24,057 nucleotides of DNA from UBA6183 sp046314755. GTDB taxonomy: Bacteria; Bacteroidota; Bacteroidia; UKL13-3. Positions 23,651 through 24,057 of the stretch are shown here, in pieces; positions within the stretch are counted from its first letter, which is position 1; every line of letters begins with the position of its first letter. Where the stretch lies: positions 1-24,057 of the forward strand of contig JBKDBG010000016.1 in assembly GCA_046314755.1 (NCBI GenBank), read 5' to 3'. The position numbers and the translations under genes are program-made. The notes under the pieces are model-generated. The model was not told the origin of the DNA. It did no database searches and was given only the letters and a program-made list of their open reading frames with translations.

Positions 23651-24057
23651 ATGAATACACAAAAAACCCAAATACTAAATGATAAATCTGTTAAGCAAAT
23701 CCTTAGACGATTGGCTTATCAAGTGGTTGAAAACAATTTCAACGAAAAAGAATTGGTGATTGCCGGTGTAGAAGGCCGAGGCACAAAAGTAGCCGCGATG
23801 CTGGCAGAAGAGTTAGCGGAAATATCCAATATTAAATTATTACTCACGGATGTGGTATTGGACAAAAGCAATCCGGAAGAAAAACAAATTGTGCTTTCAA
23901 ACACTAAAATTAAAGTACATAACAAAGTAGTGATTGTGGTTGATGATGTGCTCAATACAGGCAAAACATTATTGTATGCATTAATACCCTTTGTTAAAGA
24001 CAAAGCCGCTAAAATACAAACCTTGGTTTTAGTAGACAGAAACCATAAGTTGTTTCC
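23651..24057 (+). CDS. PyrR-like phosphoribosyltransferase, 3' end beyond the window
   Basis: The first 135 residues of a type I phosphoribosyltransferase; the frame is still open at the window edge. The PRPP-binding loop is VVIVVDDVLNTGKTLLYA (93-110), with the acidic pair Asp98-Asp99 and Thr103-Gly-Lys-Thr. The N-terminal segment LVIAGVEGRGTKVAAML (35-51) is the phosphate-binding loop region. PyrR proteins and adenine/hypoxanthine phosphoribosyltransferases share this layout; the strand pattern favours PyrR/ComF-like members but does not settle the base used. It is divergent from rpmE2, and the ATG has a weak -7-like TAAACTTG at 23630-23637. Confidence 0.85.
   Translation, partial: MNTQKTQILNDKSVKQILRRLAYQVVENNFNEKELVIAGVEGRGTKVAAMLAEELAEISNIKLLLTDVVLDKSNPEEKQIVLSNTKIKVHNKVVIVVDDVLNTGKTLLYALIPFVKDKAAKIQTLVLVDRNHKLF

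Overview
This window comes from a low-GC Bacteroidota (Bacteroidetes) chromosome. Five things support this: two exported proteins with C-terminal type IX secretion (T9SS type A) sorting domains; promoters of the Bacteroidetes form TTTG-18 bp-TAnnTTTG; no obvious Shine-Dalgarno sequences; a fused E1 alpha/beta 2-oxoacid dehydrogenase; and the Bacteroidetes-type GlmU-like protein. I cannot place it below phylum. The region looks mostly like stable housekeeping chromosome with a few accessory genes. I see no tRNA, rRNA, CRISPR array, phage or IS element.

Left part (1-5190): a mazE-like antitoxin gene is followed by a mazF-like toxin gene broken by one extra C. Both face a long minus-strand gene for a fused E1 alpha/beta dehydrogenase across a shared terminator. 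Next come two tandem paralogous small membrane proteins (+) with a good promoter, a transaldolase (-), and a TPMT-type methyltransferase (+).

Middle part (5190-12770), all minus strand: a FecA-like TonB-dependent receptor behind a palindrome that looks like a metal-regulator site, a TerB-like small protein, a retropepsin-like aspartic protease, malate dehydrogenase with a clear promoter, and a 1000-residue T9SS-exported protein.

Right part (12900-24057): a minus-strand cluster reads, in transcription order, a 1450-residue exported protein of unknown function, plsY, clpS, scoA and scoB. The first four are 2 bp apart, overlapping by 4 bp, and 11 bp apart, so they are probably one transcript. 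Upstream are a second T9SS protein, tpiA, a GlmU-like sugar-phosphate enzyme, and ribosomal protein L31 type B with a promoter that contains an inverted repeat. Divergent from L31 is a PyrR-like phosphoribosyltransferase cut off by the window end.

Start choices: several long minus-strand frames open with TTG or GTG upstream of a better ATG. I moved the start inward for the E1 fusion, the TonB receptor, the retropepsin, the 1450-residue protein and L31. Every intergenic gap is under 300 bp. The first 242 bases hold only a possible promoter and no gene I can support.

The strongest candidates for something undescribed are the large exported protein coupled to plsY, the tandem membrane paralogs with an almost unchanged 5' end, and the two promoter-overlapping palindromes.
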